From Haloterrigena alkaliphila (GTDB taxonomy: Archaea; Halobacteriota; Halobacteria; Halobacteriales; Natrialbaceae): a stretch of 64,000 nt of DNA. A program made the translations under genes and the position numbers. Position 1 is the first letter of the stretch, and every line of letters begins with the position of its first letter. The notes below the pieces were generated by a model. The model was not told the origin of the DNA and searched no databases. It saw only the letters and a program-made list of their open reading frames with translations. The DNA lies in the NCBI RefSeq assembly GCF_017352155.2, contig NZ_CP071462.1, positions 868,001 through 932,000 of the forward strand. The letters run 5' to 3'. This document shows positions 53,613 through 61,589 of the stretch, piece by piece.

Positions 53613-54398
53613 CTAACTCCGCAACAGCCCGCCGTCGATCGGTACCGAGACGCCGTTGACGAAACTGGCGCGGGGACTCGAGAGCATCGCCACGACGTCA
53701 CCCAGTTCTCGAGGCTCGCCGATGCGCCCCATCGGAATCTCGTCGGCGAGTTCCGTCAGCCCGTCCTCGTAGTCCTCGTAGATACCGCGCTCGACGTTCG
53801 CTTCGACAAGCTCCTCGATCCGGCTCGTCTCGATCGTTCCCGGCAGGACCGCGTTGGCCCGGATTTCGGGGGCGAACTCCCGCGAGACGGTCTTCACGAG
53901 GCCGATTACGCCCCGGCGCACCGAGTTCGACAGCAGGAGGCCGTCGGCCACCTCGCGGACCGTCCGGGACGTGATGCAGGTGATCGTCCCGTACTCGGAC
54001 TCGAGGAGGTGCTCGTGGGCGTTCTCGATCGTCCAGACGACGCTCATCACGAGGAGGTCGTAGGCCTGGTACCAGTCCTGTTCGTCGGTCTCGAGGAAGG
54101 TGGTACTCGGCGGTCCCCCGGCGGAGGTGACGAGGTGGTCCAGCCCGCCGAACGCGTCGACCGTCTCGCTCACGAGGTGGGAGACCGCGTCGGGGTCCGT
54201 GATGTCGGTCTGCGTGGCCCGGACTTCCCCGTCGCCGACGTCGGCGAGTTCCTCGCGGGCGGACTCGAGCCGTTTTTCGTCGCGGCCACAGAGCATCACG
54301 TTCGCGCCTTCCGCGGCGAGCGCTTCGGCGCTCGCGAAGCCGAGGCCGCTCGAGGAAGCCGTCACCAGTGCGCTGTTGCCGTCGAGTTCGAGATCCAT
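53613..54398 (-). CDS. SDR-family oxidoreductase lacking the canonical Tyr-Lys pair
   Basis: A 261-residue classical-type SDR. The cofactor loop is ALVTASSSGLGFASAEAL (~9-26), the NxxG region is replaced by LVTSAGGPPSTTF, and the C-terminal VNGVSVPIDGGLLRS is typical. Where active SDRs have YxxxK, this protein reads LLLSNSVRRGVIGLVKT, with Ser and Arg in place of Tyr and Lys. A divergent SDR subgroup with this pattern exists, so it may use other residues or bind cofactor without reducing. The ATG at 54398 is chosen over a GTG four codons upstream. Confidence 0.88.
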   Translation of the reverse strand: MDLELDGNSALVTASSSGLGFASAEALAAEGANVMLCGRDEKRLESAREELADVGDGEVRATQTDITDPDAVSHLVSETVDAFGGLDHLVTSAGGPPSTTFLETDEQDWYQAYDLLVMSVVWTIENAHEHLLESEYGTITCITSRTVREVADGLLLSNSVRRGVIGLVKTVSREFAPEIRANAVLPGTIETSRIEELVEANVERGIYEDYEDGLTELADEIPMGRIGEPRELGDVVAMLSSPRASFVNGVSVPIDGGLLRS

Positions 54399-54496
54399 GC
54401 GCGTTGCCACGGCGACGAGCTACAAAGAATCGGGGCCAGAGGCAAGGGACTCGAGAATCGGTTTGCGGTGCGGAATCGGCCTGGACCGAAATCCAA

Positions 54497-55978
54497 TCAG
54501 TCCGCGCCCAACCGCTCGAAGTAGATCGCTCGGCGCTCGTCGGCCGCCGGCGTCGTGACCAGCGAGACGGCGACCGTGACGACGAGGCTGAGTCCCATCC
54601 CGACGATGCCGGCCGTCCACCCGGCGTAGCTGCCGGGGACGAACGGGAGGAAGAGACTCGAGAGGTAGAACGCCTGACTGACGGCGATGCCGGCCGTGAT
54701 CCCGGTTCGCGTCGTCCGGCGCCAGTAGAGGGCGACGATGACCGGCAGGGCGATCTGGGCGAACCCGCCGAAGGCCGCTTCACCGATGTCGAACAGCGGC
54801 GCGGGGGTGAGCAGACTGGCGACGAAGGCGGCCGACGCGAAGACGACGACGCCGGTGCGGGCCAGGAAGTCCTCGCGGCGCTCCGAGATCGATCGGTCGA
54901 CGAACGGCCGGTAGAGGTCTCGCGTGAAGTACGACGACCCCGAGAGCAGCATCGAGTCCGAGGAGGACATCATCGCGGCCATCGCGCCGGCGATGACCAG
55001 CGCGGCGAACCAGACGGGCGTGTACTCGGCGAGTACCGTCGGCAGAACGTTCTCGCCGTCGGCGAGGGCCACGTCGACGCCGAGGCCGGCGGCCCACGCG
55101 CCGAGCATGAACGAGGGGACGAACAGCAGGACGCAGAGGATCGGCCACAGCGCGAACGACCGCTTGAGAACCCTCTTCGAGCCGGCGGCGAAGAAGCGCT
55201 GGTTGACCTGCGGGAACATCGCGACGCCGAAGCCGATCGTGATCGCCGTCGAGAGCATCCACTGGGGCGTGTAGTAGTCGCTGCCCAGCGAGAGGAAGTC
55301 GGCGGTCTCCGGATTCGAGGCGATCGCCTCGGTCGCCGCGCCGGGGCCGCCGACCGCCGCGAGCACCCACAGCAGTGCGACCCAGGTGGTCACGAGCATG
55401 AACGCGCCCTGCAGGGTGTCGGTCCAGGCGATGCCCCGCATCCCGGCGACGACGACGTAGAGGATCATGAACGCGGTGATCAGCCCCGCGCCGGCGGCGT
55501 AGGGGACGGCGCCGTCGGTCAGCGACTGCAGCGCCCTGCCGGCCCCGACCTGCTGGAGCATGACGTACGGAAAGAGCCAGAGCAGGCTGACGCCGGCGAC
55601 GAGTCCGCGGAGCCGCCTCGAGGCGAACCGGTCGCCCAGCATCTCCCCGAGCGTGACGTAGCCGTACTGCTGGCCGAGCAGCCACTGCTTGTAGCCGATG
55701 ACGTACCAGAGAACGGCGAAGATGATTCCGTCCATCAGCCCCATGACGAGCACCCACTCGGGGCCCTCCGCGTAGGCGACGTTCGGCCCCGCGAAGAAGG
55801 TGAAGGCCGACAGCAGCGTCGCGAAAGTCGTGAACAGCAACACCACCGTCCCGAGCGTCCGACTCGCCAGGTAGAAGTCCTCGGCCGTCCGGTCGGTCAG
55901 CCGGTAGGCGACCAGTCCGACCGCCAGCGCCACCAGCAGGTAGCCGACGATGATTCCCACCTGCAGGGCGACGCTCAC
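54497..55978 (-). CDS. Sodium:solute symporter (SSS family)
   Basis: A 493-residue membrane protein with about thirteen helices, layout of SSS/PanF-like Na+ symporters. Landmarks are YLASRTLGTVVLLFTTFATL (~37-56), FTFFAGPNVAYAEGPEW (~59-75), the GFGVAMFPQVNQRFFAAGS signature (~248-266) and SSSDSMLLSGSSYFTRDL (~348-365) with the sodium-binding Ser pair. The substrate is unknown; relatives carry pantothenate, proline or monocarboxylates. It starts with GTG at 55978 and shares GTGA with the stop of the preceding DUF3311-like gene, so the two are coupled as in other SSS/DUF3311 pairs. Confidence 0.92.
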   Translation of the reverse strand: MSVALQVGIIVGYLLVALAVGLVAYRLTDRTAEDFYLASRTLGTVVLLFTTFATLLSAFTFFAGPNVAYAEGPEWVLVMGLMDGIIFAVLWYVIGYKQWLLGQQYGYVTLGEMLGDRFASRRLRGLVAGVSLLWLFPYVMLQQVGAGRALQSLTDGAVPYAAGAGLITAFMILYVVVAGMRGIAWTDTLQGAFMLVTTWVALLWVLAAVGGPGAATEAIASNPETADFLSLGSDYYTPQWMLSTAITIGFGVAMFPQVNQRFFAAGSKRVLKRSFALWPILCVLLFVPSFMLGAWAAGLGVDVALADGENVLPTVLAEYTPVWFAALVIAGAMAAMMSSSDSMLLSGSSYFTRDLYRPFVDRSISERREDFLARTGVVVFASAAFVASLLTPAPLFDIGEAAFGGFAQIALPVIVALYWRRTTRTGITAGIAVSQAFYLSSLFLPFVPGSYAGWTAGIVGMGLSLVVTVAVSLVTTPAADERRAIYFERLGAD

Positions 55979-56262
55979 GGGCGGTCACCCCCCGCCGGCG
56001 ACCGCGTCGATCCGGGTCCCCGCTCGCCGCCGGCGTCGCTCGAGTCGCCGGCGTCGCTTCCCGTTTCGATGCCGAGTCCCCACGCCCGCTGGGCGAACGT
56101 CCAGAAGACGACCGAGGCGAGCCCCATCCAGCCGACGTGCCACCAGAGCCACAGCGGCAGGCCGGCGACGACCGTCGAGTCCCCCCAGAGGAACCACGGG
56201 ATCGCCAGCGCACAGCAGACGACCCCGACCGTGCTCCACCCCGCCAGTTCCAGTCGGCGCAT
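55975..56262 (-). CDS. DUF3311-like small membrane partner of the symporter
   Basis: A 95-residue protein with two membrane helices: ~8-28 and ~35-57, separated by FLWGDSTVVAGLPLWLWWH. The sequence FLWGxxxxxxGLPLWLWW and the pairing with an SSS gene are typical of DUF3311, a short subunit encoded just upstream of many sodium:solute symporters. The C-terminal ~35 residues are disordered (ETGSDAGDSSDAGGERGPGS). The ATG at 56262 is preferred because the upstream open frame has a poor composition. First gene of the operon. Confidence 0.85.
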   Translation of the reverse strand: MRRLELAGWSTVGVVCCALAIPWFLWGDSTVVAGLPLWLWWHVGWMGLASVVFWTFAQRAWGLGIETGSDAGDSSDAGGERGPGSTRSPAGGDRP

Positions 56263-56501
56263 ATCCGGGTGTTCGGCCGGACGTTGGTAATTGTTCCCCT
56301 TCAACCCGGACGATTGAAGAGCTTTCCTCATCGAGAGCGCGACGCGGTCGCTACGGCCGATTCTCGAGCGGGACGCCGTCCGTTCGCAGGCTCAAATCGC
56401 GCTTTCACCGATCGCGGATCGCGCCGTCTCCAGGCTAAAATCGCTCTTTCAGACAGGACAAAACGTATAGGAGTCGCCCCGAGACTATCTATCGAACTGA
56501 C

Positions 56502-57278
56502 ATGGCCCGGCTGTTCCCGTTTCGCTCCGAGCCCGCCGAGAACGAGGGTCAGCCGCGGGTCGTCGGCCTCGAGGGCGAGGACGCCGACGCGGTGTTCGGC
56601 GCGCTCTCGTCGACGACGGCCCGCCGGATCTACGCGCGCCTCGACGAGGAACCCGGCACGCCCAGCGACGTCGCCGAGGCGATCGACTCCTCGATCCAGA
56701 ACGTTCGCTACCACCTCGAGAACTTGGAGGACGCGGGCCTCGTCGAGGTCGTCGACACGTGGTACTCCTCGCGGGGCAACGAGATGAGCGTCTACGCGAC
56801 GACCGACGGGCCGCTGATCGTCACGGGTGACGAGTCGACGGCCAGTCGACTGCGAGAGGCGCTCTCGCGGTTCGTCGGCGGCGTCGTCGTGCTCGCCGCC
56901 GGGAGCTTCGTAGTCCAGTACGCACTCACGCAGTGGGCCCGGTCGGTAACGGGGACCGCGCCTGCAGAGACGACGCCGACGGGCGCCGGCGGGAACGAGG
57001 GCGGCGGGTCGACCGAAAGTACCGACGGCGACGGCGGGAACGGCTTCTCCGCGCAGGAAACCGGAGACGACGGGGCGACCGCCGGAAACGATTCCGTCGA
57101 CGTCGAAACGACGGACGGCGATAGCAACGAGACCGTCGAGAACGCGGCCGACGGCGGCGCCGACGTGGCCGAGGCGATTCTCGACGTCGCACCGCCGGGG
57201 CTGCTCTTCTTCCTCGGCGGCGTGCTCGTCCTGCTGGCCGTGACGGTCTACTGGTACTGGTACCGGCCGTCGTACTGA
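56502..57278 (+). CDS. Membrane-anchored winged-helix DNA-binding protein (ArsR-like)
   Basis: A 258-residue protein. Residues ~28-95 are an ArsR-type winged HTH: ALSSTTARRIYARLDEEPGT, then VAEAIDSSIQNVRYHLENLE and VVDTWYSSRGNEMSVYA for the wing. One membrane segment follows (~124-144), then a ~90-residue disordered acidic stretch and a second C-terminal membrane segment (~226-248, LLFFLGGVLVLLAVTVYWYW). A DNA-binding domain tethered to the membrane at both ends of a long external loop could sense surface conditions. Target genes are unknown; it lies upstream of dnaG. Confidence 0.85.
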   Translation: MARLFPFRSEPAENEGQPRVVGLEGEDADAVFGALSSTTARRIYARLDEEPGTPSDVAEAIDSSIQNVRYHLENLEDAGLVEVVDTWYSSRGNEMSVYATTDGPLIVTGDESTASRLREALSRFVGGVVVLAAGSFVVQYALTQWARSVTGTAPAETTPTGAGGNEGGGSTESTDGDGGNGFSAQETGDDGATAGNDSVDVETTDGDSNETVENAADGGADVAEAILDVAPPGLLFFLGGVLVLLAVTVYWYWYRPSY

Positions 57279-57424
57279 CGGTCGACGTTTCGAGCGGTTC
57301 TGTCGTCGTTCTGACCCGTGGCGTTCTGGTCAGGTCAACAGCTATTTCCCCGTCACGATCCAAAACCTACATAAACCGATCGCGGTTCCGGCTCGCGGGA
57401 TCGCGTCACGAGGCCAGATCTCCC

Positions 57425-58870
57425 ATGGAAGACACGTCGAAATATCTCATCCACGCCGACGTCACGGCTGACGGGGTCGTCGAGCGCAGCGACGTCGTCG
57501 GCGCGATCTTCGGGCAGACCGAAGGACTCCTCGGCGACGAACTCGATCTCCGCGACCTCCGCCAGTCACAGAAGGTCGGACGCATCGACGTCGAAATAGC
57601 CAGCACCGGCGGCCAGTCCCACGGCCACCTCACCATCGCGACCAGCCTCGACAAGGTCGAGACCGCCACGCTCGCCGCCGCCCTCGAGACGATCGACCGG
57701 GTCGGCCCCTGCCGAGCGAACCTCGAGGTGACCGAACTCGAGGACGTCCGCGCGGCCAAGCGCAAGGCGGTCGTCGCCCGCGCGAAGGAACTGCTCCAGA
57801 CGGGGTTCGACGACAGCGTGATGACCTCCGACGAGATCCTCGCGGAGGTGCGCCAGCACGTCCGCGTCGAGGACATCACCGAGTACGAGGGGCTCCCCGC
57901 GGGGCCGCGGGTGACCGATAGCGACGCGATCATCGTCGTCGAGGGCCGGGCCGACGTGCTCACCCTCCTCAAGTACGGCGTCAAGAACGCCATCGCGGTC
58001 GAGGGAACGAACGTCCCCGACGCGGTGGCCGAACTCACCCACCACCGCACCGTCACCGCGTTCCTCGACGGCGACCGGGGCGGCGACCTCATCCTCGAGG
58101 AACTCTCGCAGGTCGGCGACATCGACTACGTCGCGTTCGCGCCGGCGGGCGAGTCCGTGGAGGACCTGGACCACCACCAGCTGTTCACGGCGTTGCGAAA
58201 CAAGGTCCCCTACGACACCGTCTCGGGGATGAACGAACCCCGGGAGGCGGTCGCCGCGACCGACGGCAGTTCGACGCCGGCGCCGGCGCCGACCGAGACG
58301 AAGCCGACGACGGACAGCGACGTCGCCGTCCGGTCCCCCTCCGTCGACGGCCCCGCGGAGTCGCCGCCCGAGACGGCGAGTCCGTCGACGCCGGAGCCCG
58401 ACGCGAGTCGCGCCGGCGACACCGACGCCACCGAGGGGGATGCCGACGCCGTTCCCGGGGGATCGGACGCTGCGGAGACCGATACCGAGCAGCGCTCCGA
58501 GAACGAGGGTGCCGCGGTCGAGGACGACGCCGAATCGACCCCGGCGTCGACCGGCCCCGAGACCGTCTACGGCCACGCGACGGCGGTGATCCGGGAGAAC
58601 ACCGGCCGCATCCGGTTTCTCGACGCCGACGGCGACGTCGTCGGCGAGTCCGACGCGAGCGACGCCTACGACGCCCTCGACTCCCTCGAGGCGGCGCCGA
58701 CGACGGTGATCCTCGACGAGATCCTCGGCCAGCGATTGCTCGATCTGGCGGCCGACCGCGGCGTCGAGCGGATCGTCGCGCGCTCGCTGGGGCAGTTCAC
58801 CAAGCGGCCGACGGCCGTCCGGATTCACGCGGTCGACGACGTGGCCGAGGAGCCCCCGACGACGGAGTGA
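57425..58870 (+). CDS. dnaG: DnaG-type primase / exosome-associated Toprim protein
   Basis: A 481-residue archaeal DnaG. The Toprim domain (~168-250) shows DAIIVVEGRADVLTLLKYG, with the catalytic Glu, and VTAFLDGDRGGDLILEEL with the acidic DGD metal site. The N-terminal ~165 residues (TSKYLIHADVTADGVVERSD) are the archaeal-specific domain linked to exosome binding. A ~100-residue acidic, Pro/Ser/Thr-rich linker (~280-380) separates Toprim from a conserved C-terminal domain (GHATAVIRENTGRIRFLDAD). In archaea this protein primes DNA in vitro but mainly associates with the RNA exosome. The start at 57425 matches the family. Confidence 0.95.
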   Translation: MEDTSKYLIHADVTADGVVERSDVVGAIFGQTEGLLGDELDLRDLRQSQKVGRIDVEIASTGGQSHGHLTIATSLDKVETATLAAALETIDRVGPCRANLEVTELEDVRAAKRKAVVARAKELLQTGFDDSVMTSDEILAEVRQHVRVEDITEYEGLPAGPRVTDSDAIIVVEGRADVLTLLKYGVKNAIAVEGTNVPDAVAELTHHRTVTAFLDGDRGGDLILEELSQVGDIDYVAFAPAGESVEDLDHHQLFTALRNKVPYDTVSGMNEPREAVAATDGSSTPAPAPTETKPTTDSDVAVRSPSVDGPAESPPETASPSTPEPDASRAGDTDATEGDADAVPGGSDAAETDTEQRSENEGAAVEDDAESTPASTGPETVYGHATAVIRENTGRIRFLDADGDVVGESDASDAYDALDSLEAAPTTVILDEILGQRLLDLAADRGVERIVARSLGQFTKRPTAVRIHAVDDVAEEPPTTE

Positions 58871-58910
58871 CGGCAGTCGATCGGGCCGTCCGACCGTTCA
58901 GGATGACACG

Positions 58911-58954
58911 TATATTTTAGTACACGTTCGGCGTATCCTCTCGGACGAACGCCG
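58911..58954 (+). promoter_or_regulatory. Promoter and possible autoregulatory operator of the HxlR gene
   Basis: TATATTTTAG (58911-58920) is a TATA-like box 36-45 bases before the ATG at 58956. Between box and start lies an inverted repeat CGGCGT/ACGCCG (58929-58934 and 58949-58954), overlapping GTTCG/CGAAC. This suits an operator where the HxlR protein could repress itself. Confidence 0.4.
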
Positions 58955-58955
58955 T

Positions 58956-59321
58956 ATGAGTCAATCTACGCCGGAGGAGTGCGTCGCGTCGTGGTGTGCC
59001 GACGACGACTGGTGTGCGGTCACGTGTACGGCCCACCTGATCGGTAAGAAGTGGCATCCGGTCATCGTCCACCGACTGCTCGAGCGCGGACCGCTCGGAT
59101 TCAACGCGCTCAAGGACGATATCGATGCGGTCTCCAGTACGGTGCTCTCCGACAGCCTCGAGGACTTAGAGGAGACGGGACTCGTCGACCGCGAGATCGT
59201 CAGCGAGAAACCGTTTCGGGTGGCGTACTCGCTGACGGAACGGGGCGAGTCGCTCGAGTCGGTGATCGACGCGATGGACGCCTGGGGGGCCGACTACCTC
59301 GAGGAGTCGTCGGGGTGTTGA
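58956..59321 (+). CDS. Cys-rich HxlR-family transcriptional regulator
   Basis: A 121-residue winged-HTH regulator of the HxlR/MarR-like type. The DNA-binding core is present: KKWHPVIVHRLLERGPLGFN (~31-50), ALKDDIDAVSSTVLSDSLED (~51-70) and FRVAYSLTERGESL. The N-terminus carries four Cys within about 16 residues (CVASWCADDDWCAVTC, ~9-24), and a further Cys ends the protein. HxlR regulators commonly sense aldehydes, quinones or redox state through a Cys in this region; four suggests metal or thiol sensing. A TATA-like region and inverted repeat lie upstream. The next gene encodes a Cys-rich membrane protein. Confidence 0.88.
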   Translation: MSQSTPEECVASWCADDDWCAVTCTAHLIGKKWHPVIVHRLLERGPLGFNALKDDIDAVSSTVLSDSLEDLEETGLVDREIVSEKPFRVAYSLTERGESLESVIDAMDAWGADYLEESSGC

Positions 59322-59455
59322 GGCTCCACGATCCGATCCGTCACGACCGCGTTCCGCTCGTACGCGCCTCGGGACGGGGTCAGGTTCAGCTAACCGGGTT
59401 GGGCGGACCCTACCGAAGAACTAAGTCGTTTCTGGCGAAGTGATTTGCCACGGAA

Positions 59456-59689
59456 ATGTCAGCGAAAACGCTAGAGTTGATCGGCGTCCCCCGGCTGGGA
59501 AAGTTCGTCGCAGCCGTTATCGTCGGACTCGGTATCGGCACGCTCGTCGCCCCGGAACCCGTAACGGTTCCCACCGTCGGCGCCGTTCCCGGACTGCTGG
59601 CCGGAAGCGCCGCGATCGCCGTCGGGACCGGACTGTATCTGTGGATCAAGCGGACGACCGCTGGCTGTGGCTGCGGTGGTGGCTGTTGA
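59456..59689 (+). CDS. Small membrane protein with C-terminal CGCGGGC motif
   Basis: A 77-residue protein with two membrane helices (~15-33 and ~44-64) and a short cytosolic or external tail ending AGCGCGGGC. Three Cys in seven residues at the end make a compact potential metal or persulfide site. It follows the Cys-rich HxlR regulator by 134 bases on the same strand, so it may be its target and act in thiol or metal handling. I do not recognise the family and no enzymatic motif is present. The start follows a GGAAATG context. Confidence 0.75.
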   Translation: MSAKTLELIGVPRLGKFVAAVIVGLGIGTLVAPEPVTVPTVGAVPGLLAGSAAIAVGTGLYLWIKRTTAGCGCGGGC

Positions 59690-59789
59690 GCCGCAGGTCG
59701 CCGCCCAGCGTAACGCGTCGGTTCGCTCACTCCCGCCGAATGGGACCCGGACGAGTAATTGATATGCGACCAGTGCCCAGCGGACGATA

Positions 59790-59987
59790 ATGTCACCGCC
59801 ACCGGAGGCCGCGCTCGCCCTGCTGGGCGTCCAGCTACTCCTCATGTTCTGGGCGACGGCGTCTGCCGGACGCGCGCAGGCGCGAGCCGACGACACACTG
59901 GATCCCGTCGTCCCGGACGAACGCATCGACGCGCTCGAGGAATCGACCGACGACGCCGGCGGCTCGTTCGCCCCGGCGGACGACTGA
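59790..59987 (+). CDS. Small single-helix membrane protein
   Basis: A 65-residue protein: one N-terminal membrane helix (PEAALALLGVQLLLMFWATA, ~5-24), then a polar acidic tail (DDTLDPVVPDERIDALEEST). No motif is recognised. A TTGATATG stretch about 30 bases before the ATG may be the TATA box. A T5 run at 60022-60026 could end the transcript. It is convergent with the DUF92 gene. The protein-like hydrophobic/acidic pattern supports it, but no homology is known to me. Confidence 0.6.
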   Translation: MSPPPEAALALLGVQLLLMFWATASAGRAQARADDTLDPVVPDERIDALEESTDDAGGSFAPADD

Positions 59988-60029
59988 CGGCCGACCGCGA
60001 CGCTCTCCGTCCCGACGCCGGTTTTTCGA

Positions 60030-61373
60030 TCATCCGAGCACGGCGAACGACAGCACCAGCAGCGCGCAGACCAGCGCGCCCGAAAGCGTCGCGAGGAAGT
60101 TCACGCCCTGATTTCCCAGGACTCGCCCCTCGAGCGTCGCGCCCAGCAGGCTGTCGACGGTCATGCCGACGACCCCGGCGGCGACGATGATCGCCGCGCC
60201 GACGGTCGTAACCGCCGAGAAGAGGGCGTAGGAGATCCCCGCGACGACGACGGCGCCGGCGACGCCGGCCACCTCGCCCTGCCAGGTGACCCCGCCGTCG
60301 GTGCCGGGTTCGACCGGTTCCAGGGTGGTGATCAGCCGGGGCCGATCGAAGACGCTGCCGATCTCGCTCGAGAGGGTGTCGCTCATCGCCGTGGCGACGG
60401 AGCCGGCGAAGGCGAACAGGAACAGACTCGAGTCAGGGACGCCGGGCAGCAGGGTTTCCGAACTCGCCGCGTAGCCCAGCACGGCGACGATGGCGACGGC
60501 GGCGTTGCCCAGCACGTTCCCGCTGCCGCGGGCGCCGTTGTTGTCCTCGGCGACGCCCAGTTCGGCCTTCCGTTCGTATCGGAACTTCGAGGAAAGGCCC
60601 CCGAGGGCGAAAAAGGAGATGAGGACGACGAACCACCCGTAGCCGCCGAGAACGATGGTCAACAGCCCCAGCAGGATCCCGGTGAGCATCCCCGCGATCG
60701 AGGCCGTCTCGAGCGCGTAGGAGGCGTAGCCGAGGCCGATCGTGATCGCGAGGGCGGCGGCGATCTCGGGGCCGGCGAGGGTGGGCTCGAGTTCCGCGAG
60801 CAGCCAGCACAGCAGGCCGACCGAGAGCATGACGACGGGATCGTCGTGGGAGAACAGGACGTCCCGAAGCAAGGCGGCGAGCAGGGCGCCGCTCGCACCG
60901 AGAAAGACCATCCGGGGGAGGGCGGTGGCCGCCGACTCGAGGACGCCGCTGTCGGTGAGCCAGTGGGTGCCGACCTGTCCGGTGACGGCGGCGACGGCGG
61001 CGACGGCACAGAAGGCGGCCGCGAGGACGACGTCGCGGTCGGTCCACCGGCGGGCGAACTGCTCGGCGAGATTGCCGTAGCCGACCAGGAGGACGGTGCC
61101 GACGAAGACCGCGAGCGACATCGACGTCGCGATCGCGATCAGTCCGAGGGCGACGGCGGCGAGAGCGAGCGCGACGAGTCCGTAGAGGCGGCCAGCCTCG
61201 TAGTCGCTGGGGTAGGCCAGGAGTTCGAATATCGGCCCGTCGGTCACGGCCATCGCGCCGAGAACGACGACGGCACCGATCGCGGCCCCGACCCAGGGGC
61301 CGCCGAGGGGAACGACGAGAGCGAGCGTCGAGAGGAGCGCAAACACGCCTGCTCGCCGAACGGGTGCTGTCAC
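60030..61373 (-). CDS. DUF92-family membrane protein (VTE6-like CTP-dependent prenol phosphate kinase candidate)
   Basis: A 447-residue membrane protein starting with GTG at 61373. The N-terminal half (~1-215) holds about seven helices; the C-terminal half is a DUF92 domain: GGLSSKFRYERKAELGVAED (~254-273), GARGSGNVLGNAAVAI (~276-291), SVATAMSDTLSSEIGSVFDR (~324-343) and GTDGGVTWQGEVAGVAGA (~358-375). DUF92 proteins such as plant VTE6 phosphorylate prenyl monophosphates, so a role in polyprenyl or phytol recycling is likely. Its location near two cis-prenyltransferase homologs supports a role in prenol-lipid metabolism. Confidence 0.88.
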   Translation of the reverse strand: MTAPVRRAGVFALLSTLALVVPLGGPWVGAAIGAVVVLGAMAVTDGPIFELLAYPSDYEAGRLYGLVALALAAVALGLIAIATSMSLAVFVGTVLLVGYGNLAEQFARRWTDRDVVLAAAFCAVAAVAAVTGQVGTHWLTDSGVLESAATALPRMVFLGASGALLAALLRDVLFSHDDPVVMLSVGLLCWLLAELEPTLAGPEIAAALAITIGLGYASYALETASIAGMLTGILLGLLTIVLGGYGWFVVLISFFALGGLSSKFRYERKAELGVAEDNNGARGSGNVLGNAAVAIVAVLGYAASSETLLPGVPDSSLFLFAFAGSVATAMSDTLSSEIGSVFDRPRLITTLEPVEPGTDGGVTWQGEVAGVAGAVVVAGISYALFSAVTTVGAAIIVAAGVVGMTVDSLLGATLEGRVLGNQGVNFLATLSGALVCALLVLSFAVLG

Positions 61374-61589
61374 GATATCGAATCCTTTCTGTGGCGTTCA
61401 CTTGAAGGTTCGTGAACCACGCTGCGGCCGTTCTCACCCCCTCAACGGTGCCGTTGGCCGCCGTCAATTCCCATCAGGCGGCTGTCGATTCGGGTCGTCG
61501 CCGGGGGGCTCCGCGCGATCCATCGGTGACGGGGCCGCTGACAGGGAAAAGCCGAAACCCGTATCCCATCGGACCGGAAATCTCCTCGC

